Assembly (NCBI RefSeq): GCF_000233455.1
Contig: NZ_JH376420.1
Location: 1,546,751 to 1,610,750 of the forward strand
Origin: [Clostridium] citroniae WAL-17108
GTDB lineage: Bacteria > Bacillota > Clostridia > Lachnospirales > Lachnospiraceae
DNA: 64,000 nucleotides
Direction of reading: 5' to 3'
Shown: one piece after another, positions 24,858-33,509 of the stretch
Layout of the letters: each line of letters opens with the position of its first letter
How positions within the stretch are numbered: position 1 is the stretch's first letter
Notes under the pieces: generated by a model
Told to the model about the DNA's origin: nothing
What the model saw: only the letters and a program-made list of their open reading frames with translations
Databases searched by the model: none
Position numbers and translations under genes: made by a program

Positions 24858-25928
24858 CTATTCACCTGCTTCCCGGGTATCCAGTATCACCTGCGCGCCG
24901 TCCAGGAGTTCATTGCTCCAGCTGGTGATCACCAGACTGCTGCTGTCAAGACCTGATATTACCTCCATGCGTCCGGAGTCATAGATACCGCTTACAATCT
25001 TTGTTTTACGGGCGCTGCCGTCCTGGTAGCAGTAAACAAATGCTTCACCGTTGTCATAGTTCACCGCGTCCACCGGCACGGTCATCACAGACCTGGCCTG
25101 ATCCATCACCACGGTCAGTTTCACCTTTGTTCCGCTGGTCAGACCTCCTGTCTGGCTGATCTCGGCTTTGACGTCATAAAGGCCGGTGGAAGGATTGGCC
25201 ATGGTGCCCACCTCGGTCACCTGCCCCTCATAACTGGTTCCGTTCTTTTCCACGGAAACAGTGTCTCCTGCTTTCATATGTTTTAATATTTTTTCCGTGA
25301 TGCCGAACTTTACCTGGAGCTGTTCACCTGCGGAGATAACACAGATCTCCGCTGATGTGTCCACATGGTCATGTGGTTCCACATTCCTTGTCTCCACCAC
25401 TCCGCTGATGGGCGCCTTTACCGTGGTATAATCAAGCTGCAGCTCATACTGGTGCTTTGCTGATTCATAGGCGATCTGCGCACTTTTGGCAGAATCGCGC
25501 GCCTGTTCAATCAGCTGCTGTGACACATAGCCGGCAGCGTAAAGGGGCTCCTGCCTGGCCAGCTCCCTGGCCGCTTCATTGGATGATACGCTTGCCGCAT
25601 CCATCTGCAGTTTTAAGGATGTGAGCACATCCGAGTCGATCCTGCACAGTTCCTGCCCGGCCTGCACATGGTCCCCGGCCTGAAAATACACCTCCAGAAT
25701 CTCCCCTCCTATTTTGGGCTGGACCGATGCCCTGGACCGGGGCTCCACCGTACCTGTCAGGTCCGTATACAAAATAATGTCCCCTGTCTCAGGATGTTCC
25801 GCCGATATGGTAGGACGGTTTTCGTACTGTGCCGGCTGTTCCATTGACTTTATTACATTCCATCCGATCCCCGCTGCTGCCACAAGTACAAGTCCTCCCG
25901 CCAGCAGCCTTTTTGTTGTTTTCCTCAT
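24858..25928 (-). CDS. RND efflux adaptor (membrane fusion protein, HlyD/AcrA type)
   Basis: About 356 aa: N-terminal membrane anchor (LLAGGLVLVAAAGIGWNVI), lipoyl/barrel-sandwich halves (VQPKIGGEILEVYFQAGDHVQAGQELCRID; VKAPISGVVETRNVEPHDHVD) separated by a short helical hairpin, then beta-barrel (VKFGITEKILKHMKAGD) and membrane-proximal domains. Directly between the TetR gene and the permease, so the three form one operon. ATG chosen after AAGGAAGGCGTGAAC. Confidence 0.92.
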   Translation of the reverse strand: MRKTTKRLLAGGLVLVAAAGIGWNVIKSMEQPAQYENRPTISAEHPETGDIILYTDLTGTVEPRSRASVQPKIGGEILEVYFQAGDHVQAGQELCRIDSDVLTSLKLQMDAASVSSNEAARELARQEPLYAAGYVSQQLIEQARDSAKSAQIAYESAKHQYELQLDYTTVKAPISGVVETRNVEPHDHVDTSAEICVISAGEQLQVKFGITEKILKHMKAGDTVSVEKNGTSYEGQVTEVGTMANPSTGLYDVKAEISQTGGLTSGTKVKLTVVMDQARSVMTVPVDAVNYDNGEAFVYCYQDGSARKTKIVSGIYDSGRMEVISGLDSSSLVITSWSNELLDGAQVILDTREAGE

Positions 25929-25957
25929 GTTCACGCCTTCCTTTCTGTTTGGGGAAA

Positions 25958-26575
25958 TTAAGCCCCGATTCCTTTTTCCAGTATATCCAGCTGTATCTCA
26001 GCAACTTTATTCAACTCATCCCCCTGGCATGTGTTCCCGCAATATTGAAATAATGTCTTGAAAATGATCATGATACCAATATCGATGGCACAGGTCAGAT
26101 ATTCCTCATCCAGCCCCGGATACGCGGACGGATCTATGGTCTGATAACACTGTTTCCCCCTGTGCCTGCGGCGCTCCTCGCTGTAGATCTGCATCTCAGC
26201 CATGGTAAAGATCCGTTCCACTTCCCGGTCCTCTGCGGATTGCTTGCGGATCCTGTTAAGGAGCGCGCCTGTGTCGTCCCGGGTAAACATATGAAACACC
26301 CGTTTCATGCTGTTGCCAAAGCAGCCGTCTTCCTCCTGAAATGCAAGGATCAGCAATGATTCCATATGATCCAGAACCTGGCACAGCATATAGGAAAACA
26401 AATCTTCCTTTCCGTCAAAATACGTATAAAAGCTGGCGCGGCTGATTCCCGCTGTCTTGGCAACACGGCTTACGGTTATCTCCGAATACGGGACCCGGAG
26501 TATCTCCTGCTTCATTGCATTTACGATCAACTGCTTTTTGTAAATGCACAGGTTTAAAAATTTCTGTGTTGGCAT
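25958..26575 (-). CDS. TetR/AcrR-family regulator of the efflux operon
   Basis: 205 aa. N-terminal helix-turn-helix: VPYSEITVSRVAKTAGISRASFYTYFDGKEDLF. The ligand domain is diverged. First gene of the operon, 30 bases before the adaptor, so it most likely represses its own pump; this is context only. ATG follows CAGGAGATGAGCGTAC. Confidence 0.88.
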   Translation of the reverse strand: MPTQKFLNLCIYKKQLIVNAMKQEILRVPYSEITVSRVAKTAGISRASFYTYFDGKEDLFSYMLCQVLDHMESLLILAFQEEDGCFGNSMKRVFHMFTRDDTGALLNRIRKQSAEDREVERIFTMAEMQIYSEERRRHRGKQCYQTIDPSAYPGLDEEYLTCAIDIGIMIIFKTLFQYCGNTCQGDELNKVAEIQLDILEKGIGA

Positions 26576-26685
26576 GTACGCTCATCTCCTGTATCCTTCT
26601 TCTGCTCCCTTTATGGCTGCCGGTGCTGCTTTTACTGTGCAGCACCAGCATATAATACAATCCACACGGTCTGTTCTTCAATGGT

Positions 26686-26732
26686 CAAATAAGGGCCGGG
26701 TGCACAATTTTTGTGCACCCGGCCCCTATTTG
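26686..26732. terminator. Strong bidirectional hairpin between two TetR genes
   Basis: GGGCCGGGTGCACAA (26693-26707) and its exact complement (26711-26725) around TTT, flanked by CAAATA/TATTTG. On the minus strand it lies 45 bases beyond the stop of the second TetR gene. No long T tract, so it may be an attenuator or protein site. Confidence 0.6.
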
Positions 26733-26777
26733 TACTAAAACCAGACAAATTTTTAATTGATAGATACGTTGATCCTC

Positions 26778-27353
26778 TTATTCCGGATTGCGGGCGCTTC
26801 TCTCAAGGGCCATAACAATATCCCCCTCGAACAGCACATCCATCCTGTTCATTCTTTCCTCCAGGTCATCCTTCATTCCTTTTTCCAGCCACTCCGCCAT
26901 CATCCCTGCGTGGGCATATTGGTAAAATGAAATGATCAGGTCCTTATCCCGCTCCGACACATTCATCCCCTCTGAAAGCCGGTCGATCAGGTAGTGCCCC
27001 AGAACGGAGGAGGATTTATCCAGATACATCTTGACCTCCTGCACGCCCGCAGACTGGTACAGGTTAAAAAACAACTCCCTGTTGTCCAAAATATACCTCA
27101 TGCCTGCCCTTCTGGTATCCTGCACGCTGTTTCCGCTCTGCATATTAAGTTCAAGGGTCTCGATCATCTGCTCTACTCTCTGGTTCAGCATTTCTTCCAG
27201 TACATCGTATATGTCTTTAAAATGATAGTAAAAGGTATTCCTGGATATCTGGCACTTATCCGTGATCTCCTTTACGGTGATCCTGTCCACATTTTTAACC
27301 CTTGCCAGTTCCTCAAACGCTTTTACAATCGCCATTTTAGTAAGTGCCGCCAT
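26778..27353 (-). CDS. TetR-family transcriptional regulator
   Basis: 191 aa. DNA-binding domain KNVDRITVKEITDKCQISRNTFYYHFKDIYDVLEEML. The C-terminal part resembles the TetR group that includes DhaS-like regulators (YDKSSSVLGHYLIDRL, then LIISFYQYAHAGMMAEWLEKG). Target unknown; it stands alone between spoIIIAH and the efflux regulon. ATG after AAGGGGATACAT. Confidence 0.85.
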   Translation of the reverse strand: MAALTKMAIVKAFEELARVKNVDRITVKEITDKCQISRNTFYYHFKDIYDVLEEMLNQRVEQMIETLELNMQSGNSVQDTRRAGMRYILDNRELFFNLYQSAGVQEVKMYLDKSSSVLGHYLIDRLSEGMNVSERDKDLIISFYQYAHAGMMAEWLEKGMKDDLEERMNRMDVLFEGDIVMALERSARNPE

Positions 27354-27460
27354 ATGTATCCCCTTTTTTATCTTTTCGATCTGCAAAAAATTATACTACA
27401 GGGCCTCCCATCACACAAGCAAAAAAATACACTCTTCCATAATAAACAGTGTATATGCAA

Positions 27461-27490
27461 AACAGGGGCACGGATATCCATGTCCCTGTT
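27461..27490 (-). terminator. Terminator of the spoIIIA operon
   Basis: A 13-pair stem with one mismatch (AACAGGGACATGG against CCGTGCCCCTGTT) and a TTTTGC tail on the minus strand, 34 bases after the spoIIIAH stop. Confidence 0.75.
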
Positions 27491-27524
27491 CAAATCCATT
27501 TTCATATAAGCGCTTAACTCTCCG

Positions 27525-28400
27525 TTATTCCGCCATATTGAGCAGTGTGATAATAATCTGGTCAGCCCCAACCTCTGCCTTGCGCTTTACGATATCCTCG
27601 ATCTGTGCGCGCTGGGGATCGGTTATGGACGGGGCATTGATCACAACATCTACCTTATCCTGGGTGATGCTCACCACCGGGTCTGAGAAGCCTTTTGCCA
27701 TCAGGAGGGTTTCTGCGGCATTTTCCTTCTCGGAAACCTCGGTCAGTTTGATCATATCCTGGATTGCCTGCTGCTTGGCAGCCTCATCAATGCTGGTGCT
27801 GTTGATCAGGGTCATCAGGGTCTCCTTATTCTTTGCACGGATCTGTTCCCTGCTGAGCTGCACATTTGCTATGTAATCAGCCACGCTCATCCCGCTGGTC
27901 AGGACCGCTTCCCCCGGGTTCTCAAGGCCGGTTTGGGCTGAACCGTCTGTTCCTGCCTGAGCCATCTGTCCCGCGTCCGCTGTCTGTCCTGCGTCTGCGG
28001 CCTGGGTTGCTTCCTCAACCGCTGCGTTATTCCCGGCCTGAGCCAAAGCTCCTGCATCCGTTCCAGGATCAGCTGCCGCCTGGGCACCGTCCGCATCGCT
28101 GACCGCATCCAGATCCGATGGATCCTGGTCAAGACTGGGTATTTCCTGAAGTCCTGACTGTCCGGTCAGGGAAGCTGCCTGATTCTCCGCCAGGATATCC
28201 TCATCTGATATGTCCATGGCCCCTGCCTCGTACACCGTGTTTCCGTTTGCCAGATCCTTTTTCCCCGCATAGTTCAGATATCCTGCCGCTGCGATCATGA
28301 CAGCCAGCGTGGTGATGATGATCTGGTTCCTGCGGAACAAACGTTTCATGTTCATGTCCTTCATATGCTCTTTGACCTGTTTCATATTCTTGATTTTCAT
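27525..28400 (-). CDS. spoIIIAH: Stage III sporulation protein SpoIIIAH
   Basis: Mother-cell partner of forespore SpoIIQ in the feeding-tube (SpoIIIA-SpoIIQ) complex; its EscJ/YscJ-like domain forms a ring. 291 aa: short cytoplasmic N-terminus, one membrane helix (QIIITTLAVMIAAAGYLNYAG), a long low-complexity linker rich in Ala, Gln, Asp and Gly (about 65-165), and the C-terminal ring domain (KETLMTLINSTSIDEAAKQQAI... VVSITQDKVDVVI). ATG follows AAGGAGTGCAGGAT. The linker is long for the family. Confidence 0.93.
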   Translation of the reverse strand: MKIKNMKQVKEHMKDMNMKRLFRRNQIIITTLAVMIAAAGYLNYAGKKDLANGNTVYEAGAMDISDEDILAENQAASLTGQSGLQEIPSLDQDPSDLDAVSDADGAQAAADPGTDAGALAQAGNNAAVEEATQAADAGQTADAGQMAQAGTDGSAQTGLENPGEAVLTSGMSVADYIANVQLSREQIRAKNKETLMTLINSTSIDEAAKQQAIQDMIKLTEVSEKENAAETLLMAKGFSDPVVSITQDKVDVVINAPSITDPQRAQIEDIVKRKAEVGADQIIITLLNMAE

Positions 28401-28417
28401 ATCCTGCACTCCTTTAT

Positions 28418-29155
28418 TTATTCCACCCTCTTTAATACTTTTATTTTATGTGGGGGAAGGCCAAATAATGCTTCCATTGCCTCAGAAATTTCAGCTTTTA
28501 TCGTTGGACTGCCTCCGCCCTCCGCGCTGATGATGATTCCGGAGATCTCCGGACTCAGTTCTTTCTCTATGATAGGCACGTTCCCGCTTCCGTTGGAACC
28601 TGAGCCGGACAACACCGTGCTCTCATCCGACTGGCTGTTTGCAACTTCCCTGGTGCCCCCGCCCGAATCCTTTTCCTGGGTTGTGCTGGAACTGGTGGAT
28701 CGGTCTACCCTTACCACCTTTTCACTGGAGGATTTTAAGACCACCATAACATCCACCTTTCCCACCCCGTCCACTGACTTAAGAAGGTTCTTGATCCGGT
28801 TTTCCATCTGGGTCTCATAGGAACCTTCCCCGCCAGGAGACGCTGATGCGGGATATGCAGGATCCCCCTCACTGTTTTCAGAGGAACCGCCGCCCATGTG
28901 ATCCTGGCCCAATGACCCGAACATGGAGGACTCTCCGGTCTGTGCCGGATCCTGTGCGTCTCCGGTCCAAAGGGGCACCGCCCCCGGACCCTGGCTGTCT
29001 GCAGCAGTCTGGTTCTCCTTCCCTTTATCCTTTTTCTGGCTGCCCGGCAAAGGAAATGACAGGATCATCAAAAGAACCCCTATGAGCAATAACAGCAGCC
29101 ACTTTTCCTTAGTCATTTTTCCACTGAATTTGGATATGCGATTCTTCAATCCCAT
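28418..29155 (-). CDS. spoIIIAG: Stage III sporulation protein SpoIIIAG
   Basis: Ring-forming protein of the SpoIIIA complex. 245 aa: membrane helix near residues 18-35 (WLLLLLIGVLLMILSFPLP), a variable linker, and the YscJ-like domain (RIKNLLKSVDGVGKVDVMVVLKSS) interrupted by a Ser/Gly-rich insertion, then SPEISGIIISAEGG. Its start overlaps spoIIIAF by 47 bases; a later ATG at 29116 would reduce the overlap to eight bases. Confidence 0.93.
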   Translation of the reverse strand: MGLKNRISKFSGKMTKEKWLLLLLIGVLLMILSFPLPGSQKKDKGKENQTAADSQGPGAVPLWTGDAQDPAQTGESSMFGSLGQDHMGGGSSENSEGDPAYPASASPGGEGSYETQMENRIKNLLKSVDGVGKVDVMVVLKSSSEKVVRVDRSTSSSTTQEKDSGGGTREVANSQSDESTVLSGSGSNGSGNVPIIEKELSPEISGIIISAEGGGSPTIKAEISEAMEALFGLPPHKIKVLKRVE

Positions 29156-29843
29156 AATACCCCGCCACCTTTCCCGTTAAACGGTGAATGATTTGATTCC
29201 TGCCCCCGGCAGCTTCCCCTCCCCCAGATGATCCGTTTTCCCCATCATCTTCCCTGCCACCTCTGCGGCCGTCACCCCGGCCATCCGCCCGGTCACCTGC
29301 CTGACTCTCTTCCCCAAGCTCCACCGGTTCCACCATGATACTGTCCACCTGGTTGGCCTCCACGTTCACAGGGCGGCTGCCCATATAGTCTTCCTTTCCC
29401 TTTTCTTCCCCTTCACTGCGCCGGATCTGCATCTGAATGTCCGTCACCTGCCCATATGTGCTGCTGTTCCTGTCACTGTCGATCTGCACCCTGGCATTGA
29501 CACAGGCAAAGCCGTCAGCAGCGGCCATGGCGGCCACATCCTGTTCCACAGCCTCCTCATACTTTCCCATAATACGGTCCAGCCTCTTGTCATCCATCTC
29601 CCACAGCTGGCTTTTTAGATCCGCCGTATCATTATACAGGGAAATGGACCGGAACATGGAGGATATCTGTTCATCCAGGCGCAGCTTACCGGTCAGAGGG
29701 CTTACCACCAGGAGGATCAGCACCATTCCGGCAAAAAAGCGGATATATTTCTCATATTTAGAGTCTGCCAGAAGGTTGCTCACCACGGACAGGAAGATCA
29801 TATAATATATGATGTTTTTTACCCAGCTGTAGACAGACTCCAT
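29109..29843 (-). CDS. spoIIIAF: Stage III sporulation protein SpoIIIAF
   Basis: Part of the mother-cell side of the SpoIIIA channel. 244 aa: two N-terminal membrane helices (WVKNIIYYMIFLSVVSNLL and IRFFAGMVLILLVVSPL), then a ring-like domain with CVNARVQIDSD, and an acidic/Gly-Arg-rich insertion before the conserved end VAGYYGIEESHIQIQW. ATG follows GGAGGTTTGT. Confidence 0.92.
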   Translation of the reverse strand: MESVYSWVKNIIYYMIFLSVVSNLLADSKYEKYIRFFAGMVLILLVVSPLTGKLRLDEQISSMFRSISLYNDTADLKSQLWEMDDKRLDRIMGKYEEAVEQDVAAMAAADGFACVNARVQIDSDRNSSTYGQVTDIQMQIRRSEGEEKGKEDYMGSRPVNVEANQVDSIMVEPVELGEESQAGDRADGRGDGRRGGREDDGENGSSGGGEAAGGRNQIIHRLTGKVAGYYGIEESHIQIQWKND

Positions 29844-29899
29844 ACAAACCTCCATTTAAATAATTTCAGAAATCATCCGGCGCTCTGTTCACTCAAACT

Positions 29900-31186
29900 C
29901 TAGGATGCGAAATAATTCACATTCGTGGATGCACAGGTAATGGCAATGGATATCATAAACAGGAACATGGAGTACAGAACGATCTGGATCAAAAGCTTGT
30001 GCCCCTTGGACACCCCCGACACGCAGGACACCACCCGCTTGTCGCACACCGGCTGCATGACGGCAGCCACGCACTGGTAAAGTACCATGAGCACCATGAG
30101 TTTTATAATGGGAATCACGGTGATCACTGCCAGCACCACCACGGCCGCCGCTCCCATGGTATTCTTGATCAATACACCTGAGCCCAGAACCATCTGGGCC
30201 ATGGCTCCGGCCCCCTGGCCCAGACCCGGTATAATCTCCAGCAGCCGCTTCATTCCCGCTTGACCGGCCGCATCCGCATAGGGTAAAATCATGGACTGAA
30301 TCAGATGGAACCCCACCACCAGGCCGGTAAGTGTCTTAAGGCCCCATCCCACTGCCTGTTCCAGAAGTTCCGTAAGCTTGGTTAGAAGGGCTTCCTTCAC
30401 CACATGACTGCCCAGGACCATCAGCACGTAGATCTTCACCATGGAAAGCAGGACCGTACTGCAGATCCACTGGACCAGGGTCACTGCCCCCAGCATTCCT
30501 TCATATAGCGCCAGGGCGCTCATGCTTCCCCCGGAAAATGCCACCGACATAAAGTATGCGGGCATCATCAGCTTCATAAATTCCAGGATCTGATCCAGCA
30601 CCTGGGCCGCCACCTGAAGGCTGGCCGCAAAACTGGCTGCCAGACATGTAAAGAGAAGGATGTAGGTTACAAAGAATCCCGTATCTGAAATCTGTCCGCC
30701 CTTAAACACGGATGATACATTTGAAAACACAGCCCCTATGATCCCAATGGCCGCCACCTGAAACAGCATGTGCCCGCCCCTTCTCACCTCGGAAAACAGC
30801 GTGTTCTGAATCCCTGCTCCCGCCTGTCCCAAAATCCCTTTCAGATTTCCCTTGACCAGCTCCTTCATCAGTTCCCAGAAGGAAAAATTTCCCTGGATCC
30901 CATCCTGCTGTCCCATGACTTCGTTTAAAAACTGCTGAAGCCCTTCCATCTCATCCTGGATGCCCAGTTCCTGGGCCGCATGGTCCATGTCCGTTCCTGA
31001 ATCTTCCGAAACGCTCCCATCCAAAACGCTCCCATCCAAAACGGACGGCAATCCGTCCATATTATAAGCAGAGGTATCCGCGGTAACGGCCCAGGCCATT
31101 GCACTGCCGGCTCCAAAGGCAGAAAGCAGAATGACCAGGCCCGTGACAACAGCTGCCTTTGTAAACCATTTTTCCGTCCCTCTCAT
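29900..31186 (-). CDS. spoIIIAE: Stage III sporulation protein SpoIIIAE
   Basis: Polytopic protein proposed as the membrane channel/export part of the SpoIIIA complex. 428 aa: cleavable-looking N-terminal segment (VVTGLVILLSAFGAGSAMA), a soluble stretch, then about eight membrane helices from residue 150 on. The ATG (31186) overlaps the spoIIIAD stop by four bases; an upstream open extension is only the shadow of spoIIIAD. A 15-base repeat gives LDGSV twice near residue 35. Confidence 0.93.
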   Translation of the reverse strand: MRGTEKWFTKAAVVTGLVILLSAFGAGSAMAWAVTADTSAYNMDGLPSVLDGSVLDGSVSEDSGTDMDHAAQELGIQDEMEGLQQFLNEVMGQQDGIQGNFSFWELMKELVKGNLKGILGQAGAGIQNTLFSEVRRGGHMLFQVAAIGIIGAVFSNVSSVFKGGQISDTGFFVTYILLFTCLAASFAASLQVAAQVLDQILEFMKLMMPAYFMSVAFSGGSMSALALYEGMLGAVTLVQWICSTVLLSMVKIYVLMVLGSHVVKEALLTKLTELLEQAVGWGLKTLTGLVVGFHLIQSMILPYADAAGQAGMKRLLEIIPGLGQGAGAMAQMVLGSGVLIKNTMGAAAVVVLAVITVIPIIKLMVLMVLYQCVAAVMQPVCDKRVVSCVSGVSKGHKLLIQIVLYSMFLFMISIAITCASTNVNYFAS

Positions 31187-31569
31187 GACAAAAATGTCTC
31201 CAGGGTGCCAAACAGGGCCAGCAGGATGGGCATGCTGATGCCCAGTATGGACAGCTTTCCAAAGATCTCGATCTGGTTTCCCAGGGAGCCATATCCCGCA
31301 TCCTTGCAGATGCCTGAGGCAAATTCCGCCACATATGTAATGCCGATCATCTTGAGAAGGGTCACAAGATACACGCTGTTTACCTTTATGTATCCCTGGA
31401 TCTGTTCCAGCGCATCCAGGATCGCCCTCAGCTTGCCAGTGCCGTAAAAAAAGATAAAAAAGCCTGCCGCCATGACCATATAGGCCGCATACTCCCCTTT
31501 GATCCCCTTTAACTGCACTGCCAGCAATACGGTGGCAATCCCGGCTGCCGCGATCGTGATGATTGTCAT
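31183..31569 (-). CDS. spoIIIAD: Stage III sporulation protein SpoIIIAD
   Basis: 128 aa membrane protein with three to four helices; KGEYAAYMVMAAGFFIFFYGTGKL and LLKMIGITYVAEFASGICKDAGYGSLGNQIE are typical. Between spoIIIAC and spoIIIAE with a four-base overlap to the latter. Confidence 0.94.
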   Translation of the reverse strand: MTIITIAAAGIATVLLAVQLKGIKGEYAAYMVMAAGFFIFFYGTGKLRAILDALEQIQGYIKVNSVYLVTLLKMIGITYVAEFASGICKDAGYGSLGNQIEIFGKLSILGISMPILLALFGTLETFLS

Positions 31570-31586
31570 ACAGCCACCGCCTTTCC

Positions 31587-31781
31587 CTATAACGCAAACA
31601 GGTTCTTCATGGTTTCAAACAGATCATATATGTATGGTATCATCCAGAACAGCACCAGGACCAGCCCTGCCAGGCTTGTCAGGAATGCCTGTTCATCCCT
31701 GCCGCTGTGTTTTAACACCTGGCAGATTACGGAAACCAGGATTCCAACTGCCGCTATTCTAAATATCAGATTTACACCCAT
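31587..31781 (-). CDS. spoIIIAC: Stage III sporulation protein SpoIIIAC
   Basis: 64 aa, two membrane helices (IFRIAAVGILVSVICQVL; FLTSLAGLVLVLFWMIPYIYDL). Start ATG behind TTGAGGAGACGGCAA. Normal size. Confidence 0.94.
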   Translation of the reverse strand: MGVNLIFRIAAVGILVSVICQVLKHSGRDEQAFLTSLAGLVLVLFWMIPYIYDLFETMKNLFAL

Positions 31782-31861
31782 TTGCCGTCTCCTCAACTTT
31801 TAATATTCCATTTCAACACGCGCCGGAGCGTGATCCGGCATTCGTACATCATGATCCGGTA

Positions 31862-32392
31862 TTAATACATCATAATGACAAGGAACATACCCCCCATAAT
31901 GCCAAGGCTGGTATAAAGCCTGCATTTTTCCCTCTGGTTAGTCCTCAGATAATCAATGGACAGATCCAGCTGTTCTAAATACAGCTTCAGGGTACGCTCC
32001 TGCATGTCCACATCCAGATACCCCAGATGTTCCCCCAGGCCGGTCAGCTGTTCCAGATCCTCATCTGTGAGGGGAAGCCTTACCTTAGGAGAGGAAAGCA
32101 GCCCTACCTCCCTGCTCCATATCTCCTGAAGGGATTCCCCTTCCTGGCGGCAGATTCCCTCCGCCGCTGAGGTAAAAAGCGTTCCCAGCGGACCGGGGTC
32201 CCGCTTTCCCACACGCTCCAGCCCTTCGGCCAGAGGCGCATGGCTGTATGTGATCTCACCTTTTAAAAAATAGATCATCTGCCGCAGCTTCTCAAGCAGG
32301 CGGAGCCGTTCCCGCCACTGCATGGCTGACCATACGCCAAATCCGCCTGCCGCAAACAGTACCAGCAGGCTTCCCAACCACTTAAATGCCAT
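31862..32392 (-). CDS. spoIIIAB: Stage III sporulation protein SpoIIIAB
   Basis: Resembles type II secretion GspF-like membrane proteins and is thought to work with the SpoIIIAA ATPase. About 176 aa: N-terminal helix, RERLRLLEKLRQMIYFLKGEITYSHAPLAEGLERVG, and a C-terminal membrane helix. ATG follows GGAGAGGAGGTAGCC and lies 17 bases after spoIIIAA's stop. Confidence 0.93.
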   Translation of the reverse strand: MAFKWLGSLLVLFAAGGFGVWSAMQWRERLRLLEKLRQMIYFLKGEITYSHAPLAEGLERVGKRDPGPLGTLFTSAAEGICRQEGESLQEIWSREVGLLSSPKVRLPLTDEDLEQLTGLGEHLGYLDVDMQERTLKLYLEQLDLSIDYLRTNQREKCRLYTSLGIMGGMFLVIMMY

Positions 32393-32409
32393 GGCTACCT
32401 CCTCTCCCT

Positions 32410-33396
32410 TCAGCTGCCCGGATCTTTTTCCCCATAAAGGACATTTCCGCCCCTGTCCCATATGGATCTCACATGCCCCGGCCCTCCCCGGCTGTCTAAC
32501 AGGATCAGCCGCTCAAAGGTGCCCTGGGCCAGAAGTTCTCCCATGCAGGGCTTCTGCCTGATGTCCTCCAGGGAATTGCCGTGAATGGTTGCCGCCAGGG
32601 AACAGCCGCAGTTCCTTACATATTCAATGGCTTCCATATCCTGGCGGCTTCCGATCTCATCCACTGCGATCACCCCCGGCGCCATGGTGCGCACCAGCAT
32701 CATCATGCCCTGGCTTTTGGGACAGCAGTCCAGCACATCCGTGCGCACTCCAAGGTCATTCTGGGGAATGCCCTGATAGCAGGCCGCCAGCTCCGACCGC
32801 TCATCCACCACGCCCACGCTCATGCCCGGGATCCACCGGTCCCTGCTTCTTCCGTTGGAGACCTGGCGTATGATATCCCGGAGCAGTGTGGTCTTACCGC
32901 ATCTTGGAGGTGAAATGATCAGGGTGTTCAGGAAACGGTCCATGTACAGGTAATCCATAACCGGATCCGCACAGCCCAAAATCTCGTGGGCCACCCGTAT
33001 ATTGATAAAGGAAATGAATTTCATCAGCCGGATATCCTGCCCCTGGACCAGTGTCTTTCCCGCCACTCCAATGCGGTGCCCTCCCTGTATGGTCAGGAAT
33101 CCCTGCCTCAGCTCCTCCTCCGCCGCGTAAAGGGAAAAACTGCTCATATACTCCACGGTTTCCTTCATCTGGGATTGGGTGACGGTAAGAAATCCATTCA
33201 TGTCCAGACCGCCCTGATCCTGCCGAAGCCTGCCCTCCCTGGTCACCAGGTATTCCCTGTTCTCGCAGATCATCATCATCGGCTTCCCTGATCTCAGGCG
33301 TATTTCCTGCACTTCCTTAAAGTCCACAGGGACCTGTCCCAATATGGTCCTCAGTTCCCTGGGAAATATTTTTAATATCTCTTCCTTCTTTGCCAT
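32410..33396 (-). CDS. spoIIIAA: Stage III sporulation protein SpoIIIAA (secretion-type ATPase)
   Basis: ATPase of the SpoIIIA complex, related to type II/IV secretion ATPases. 328 aa: Walker A ISPPRCGKTTLLRDIIRQ near 160, Walker B VIAVDEIG, and the conserved GVVDERSELAACYQGIPQND. ATG 33396 follows AAGGGGTGAAGCTC; the 20 codons upstream overlap a sigma-E-like promoter and are not used. First gene of the eight-gene operon. Confidence 0.95.
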   Translation of the reverse strand: MAKKEEILKIFPRELRTILGQVPVDFKEVQEIRLRSGKPMMMICENREYLVTREGRLRQDQGGLDMNGFLTVTQSQMKETVEYMSSFSLYAAEEELRQGFLTIQGGHRIGVAGKTLVQGQDIRLMKFISFINIRVAHEILGCADPVMDYLYMDRFLNTLIISPPRCGKTTLLRDIIRQVSNGRSRDRWIPGMSVGVVDERSELAACYQGIPQNDLGVRTDVLDCCPKSQGMMMLVRTMAPGVIAVDEIGSRQDMEAIEYVRNCGCSLAATIHGNSLEDIRQKPCMGELLAQGTFERLILLDSRGGPGHVRSIWDRGGNVLYGEKDPGS

Positions 33397-33417
33397 GAGC
33401 TTCACCCCTTTTACCTC

Positions 33418-33445
33418 AATATATGAGACATGCCTGAAAATATGA
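33418..33445 (-). promoter_or_regulatory. Sigma-E-like promoter of the spoIIIA operon
   Basis: On the minus strand TCATATT (33445-33439), 13 bases, CATATATT (33425-33418), close to the sigma-E pattern known from Bacillus (kmATATT and CATAcanT). The spoIIIA operon is a known sigma-E target. Spacing fits. Confidence 0.55.
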
Positions 33446-33474
33446 CTGGAGCCCATCTGAAAAAATACAAAAAA

Positions 33475-33504
33475 ATAAGAAAATGCAGAATCACATTTTC
33501 TTAT
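33475..33504 (-). terminator. Terminator after the alpha/beta hydrolase gene
   Basis: ATAAGAAAATG and CATTTTCTTAT arms, eight-base loop, then a long T-rich tail on the minus strand. Isolates the spoIIIA operon from the gene upstream. Confidence 0.85.
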
Positions 33505-33509
33505 CCCTT

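Noticed and set aside
26686..26732. Perfect palindrome as a mobile-element end
   Set aside because: No partner copy, no target duplication and no transposase; position after a gene fits a transcription terminator or attenuator better.
31187..31597. N-terminal extension of SpoIIIAE by 137 codons
   Set aside because: The extension is the shifted shadow of spoIIIAD; the ATG at 31186 gives the normal protein and an ATGA overlap.
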